Part shown: positions 63,479 through 64,000 of the stretch, one piece after another
How the letters are laid out: each line of letters begins with the position of its first letter
How positions within the stretch are numbered: position 1 is the stretch's first letter
From: Paraburkholderia sp. UYCP14C
GTDB taxonomy: Bacteria; Pseudomonadota; Gammaproteobacteria; Burkholderiales; Burkholderiaceae
Assembly (NCBI RefSeq): GCF_004197395.1
Contig: NZ_SELS01000036.1
Location: forward strand, 1-64,000
Length of the DNA stretch: 64,000 bases
Direction of reading: 5' to 3'
Position numbers and translations under genes: made by a program
The notes under the pieces: generated by a model
Databases searched by the model: none
What the model was told of the DNA's origin: nothing
The model's input: the letters and a program-made list of their open reading frames with translations, nothing else

Positions 63479-64000
63479 ATGTTTTACCGGCGAGCGTCGC
63501 TCGAACAATGGTTACTGCTCGACGCGAATCCGAACGTGGTCACCTTCTGCGAGCGTCCGGGCTATGTGCTGATTAACGTGCACTACGTCGATCGCGGTGG
63601 GCTGGTTGTACTGAGCGAATCGTTTTTTGGGATCCGATGCAGACAGGTCACGCCCCGTGCCGCTGGCACTGCTGGGGTCCGCTTTGTCGTATCGGCTGAG
63701 CTCGTTGCGGCGCGTGCGTAGACGGACAACTGGCAACGCATCCTTCCCTACCTTATTGCAAACCGGGGCCTTGTGCCGGCATCGTTGCCATCGGCGATCA
63801 TGCAATTTGTGAAGGATCCGCAGCGGATGCTCGATATCGGGCGCGGGTTCCTGACCAGTGACCCGGTGATCGTTCGGGCTGCCCTGTTCGGCCTGCGCCT
63901 TATCGGTCGCGTCAGCGCGCGGGCACTTCATACGCAACAGCTGTCGCCGCTCACCTCTTTCCCATCTTCGGATGGCGGCATCATGAGCCGCCGCAAACCG
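63479..64000 (+). pseudogene. TnsA-like endonuclease gene with in-frame amber codon, truncated by window end
   Basis: The frame includes ASLEQWLLLDANPNVVTFCE and later GVRFVVSAELVAARA, then a TAG at 63719. In the same frame the protein-like sequence continues TDNWQRILPYLIANRGLVPA, FVKDPQRMLDIGRGFLTSDP and VIVRAALFGLRLIGRVSARA. This is the build of TnsA-like endonuclease subunits of Tn7/TniA-type transposons, with the middle (YVLINVHYVDRGG) probably also deleted or shifted. The N-terminus is lost at the IS110 insertion. A further start (MSRRKP, 63983) at the window edge may belong to the next transposition gene. Confidence 0.45.

Noticed and set aside
1-64000. CRISPR arrays, tRNA and rRNA genes
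   Set aside because: No regularly spaced short repeats, no CCA-ended cloverleaf and no rRNA signature were seen on either strand.

Overview
The window looks like chromosomal or megaplasmid DNA of a Burkholderiaceae bacterium, most likely Paraburkholderia or Caballeronia. Codon use is GC-rich, phasins and a PHB-depolymerase-type esterase are present, and there is a cluster of small PRC-barrel, DUF1328 and DUF4148 proteins of the kind seen in that group. No tRNA, rRNA, CRISPR array or replication origin was seen.

Left flank (1-27.2 kb): loosely packed small stress or housekeeping accessory genes. These include a LysR regulator, DUF1328 membrane protein, formate/nitrite-type channel, DUF72 protein, esterase with a ribbon-helix-helix regulator, SDR, phasins, HAD phosphatase, orphan receivers, three PRC-barrel genes plus a relic of a fourth, and several proteins under 60 residues. 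Among them lie many broken genes: a receiver, a phasin, small hypotheticals, a PRC-barrel gene, histidine-kinase pieces, a Na/Pi cotransporter tail, an IS91-type transposase piece and a cupin start. Most breaks are single-base shifts, several in G/C runs, so either this DNA is decaying or the assembly carries indel errors.

Central island (27.2-54.1 kb): dense, almost entirely intact and higher in GC. It reads as a combined C2-sulfonate catabolic island. On the minus strand tauC-tauA-tauB encode a taurine ABC importer, divergent from tauR (MocR type). Then come an NTF2-like gene (tauX candidate), xsc (sulfoacetaldehyde acetyltransferase), pta and a TauE/SafE sulfite exporter. On the minus strand a FAD oxidoreductase (tauY candidate), an APC permease and a CobS/CobT-like MoxR-ATPase/VWA pair follow each other. 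Next are an IclR regulator, GMC dehydrogenase and MFS carrier matching the isethionate set iseR-iseJ-iseU, a beta-hydroxyacid dehydrogenase, and a divergent set matching sauR/sauS-sauT-sauU for sulfoacetate. In this reading taurine, isethionate and sulfoacetate all become sulfoacetaldehyde, which Xsc splits to acetyl phosphate and sulfite; Pta makes acetyl-CoA and TauE exports sulfite.

Right flank (54.1-64 kb): a GNAT gene, a truncated IS110 transposase, DUF4148, MarR regulator divergent from an aromatic-acid-type MFS carrier, inverted Tn3 transposase pieces, a 54-bp tandem repeat containing a palindrome, small hypotheticals, a truncated SWIM-type gene, a 23-bp perfect inverted repeat, an IS110 element broken by a 43-bp tandem duplication, and a TnsA-like gene with an in-frame amber codon running off the window.

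The most notable points are the three-substrate sulfonate island, the CobST-like pair placed in its oxidoreductase/permease operon without other cobalamin genes, and the paired 7-6-7 palindromes between sauR and sauS.
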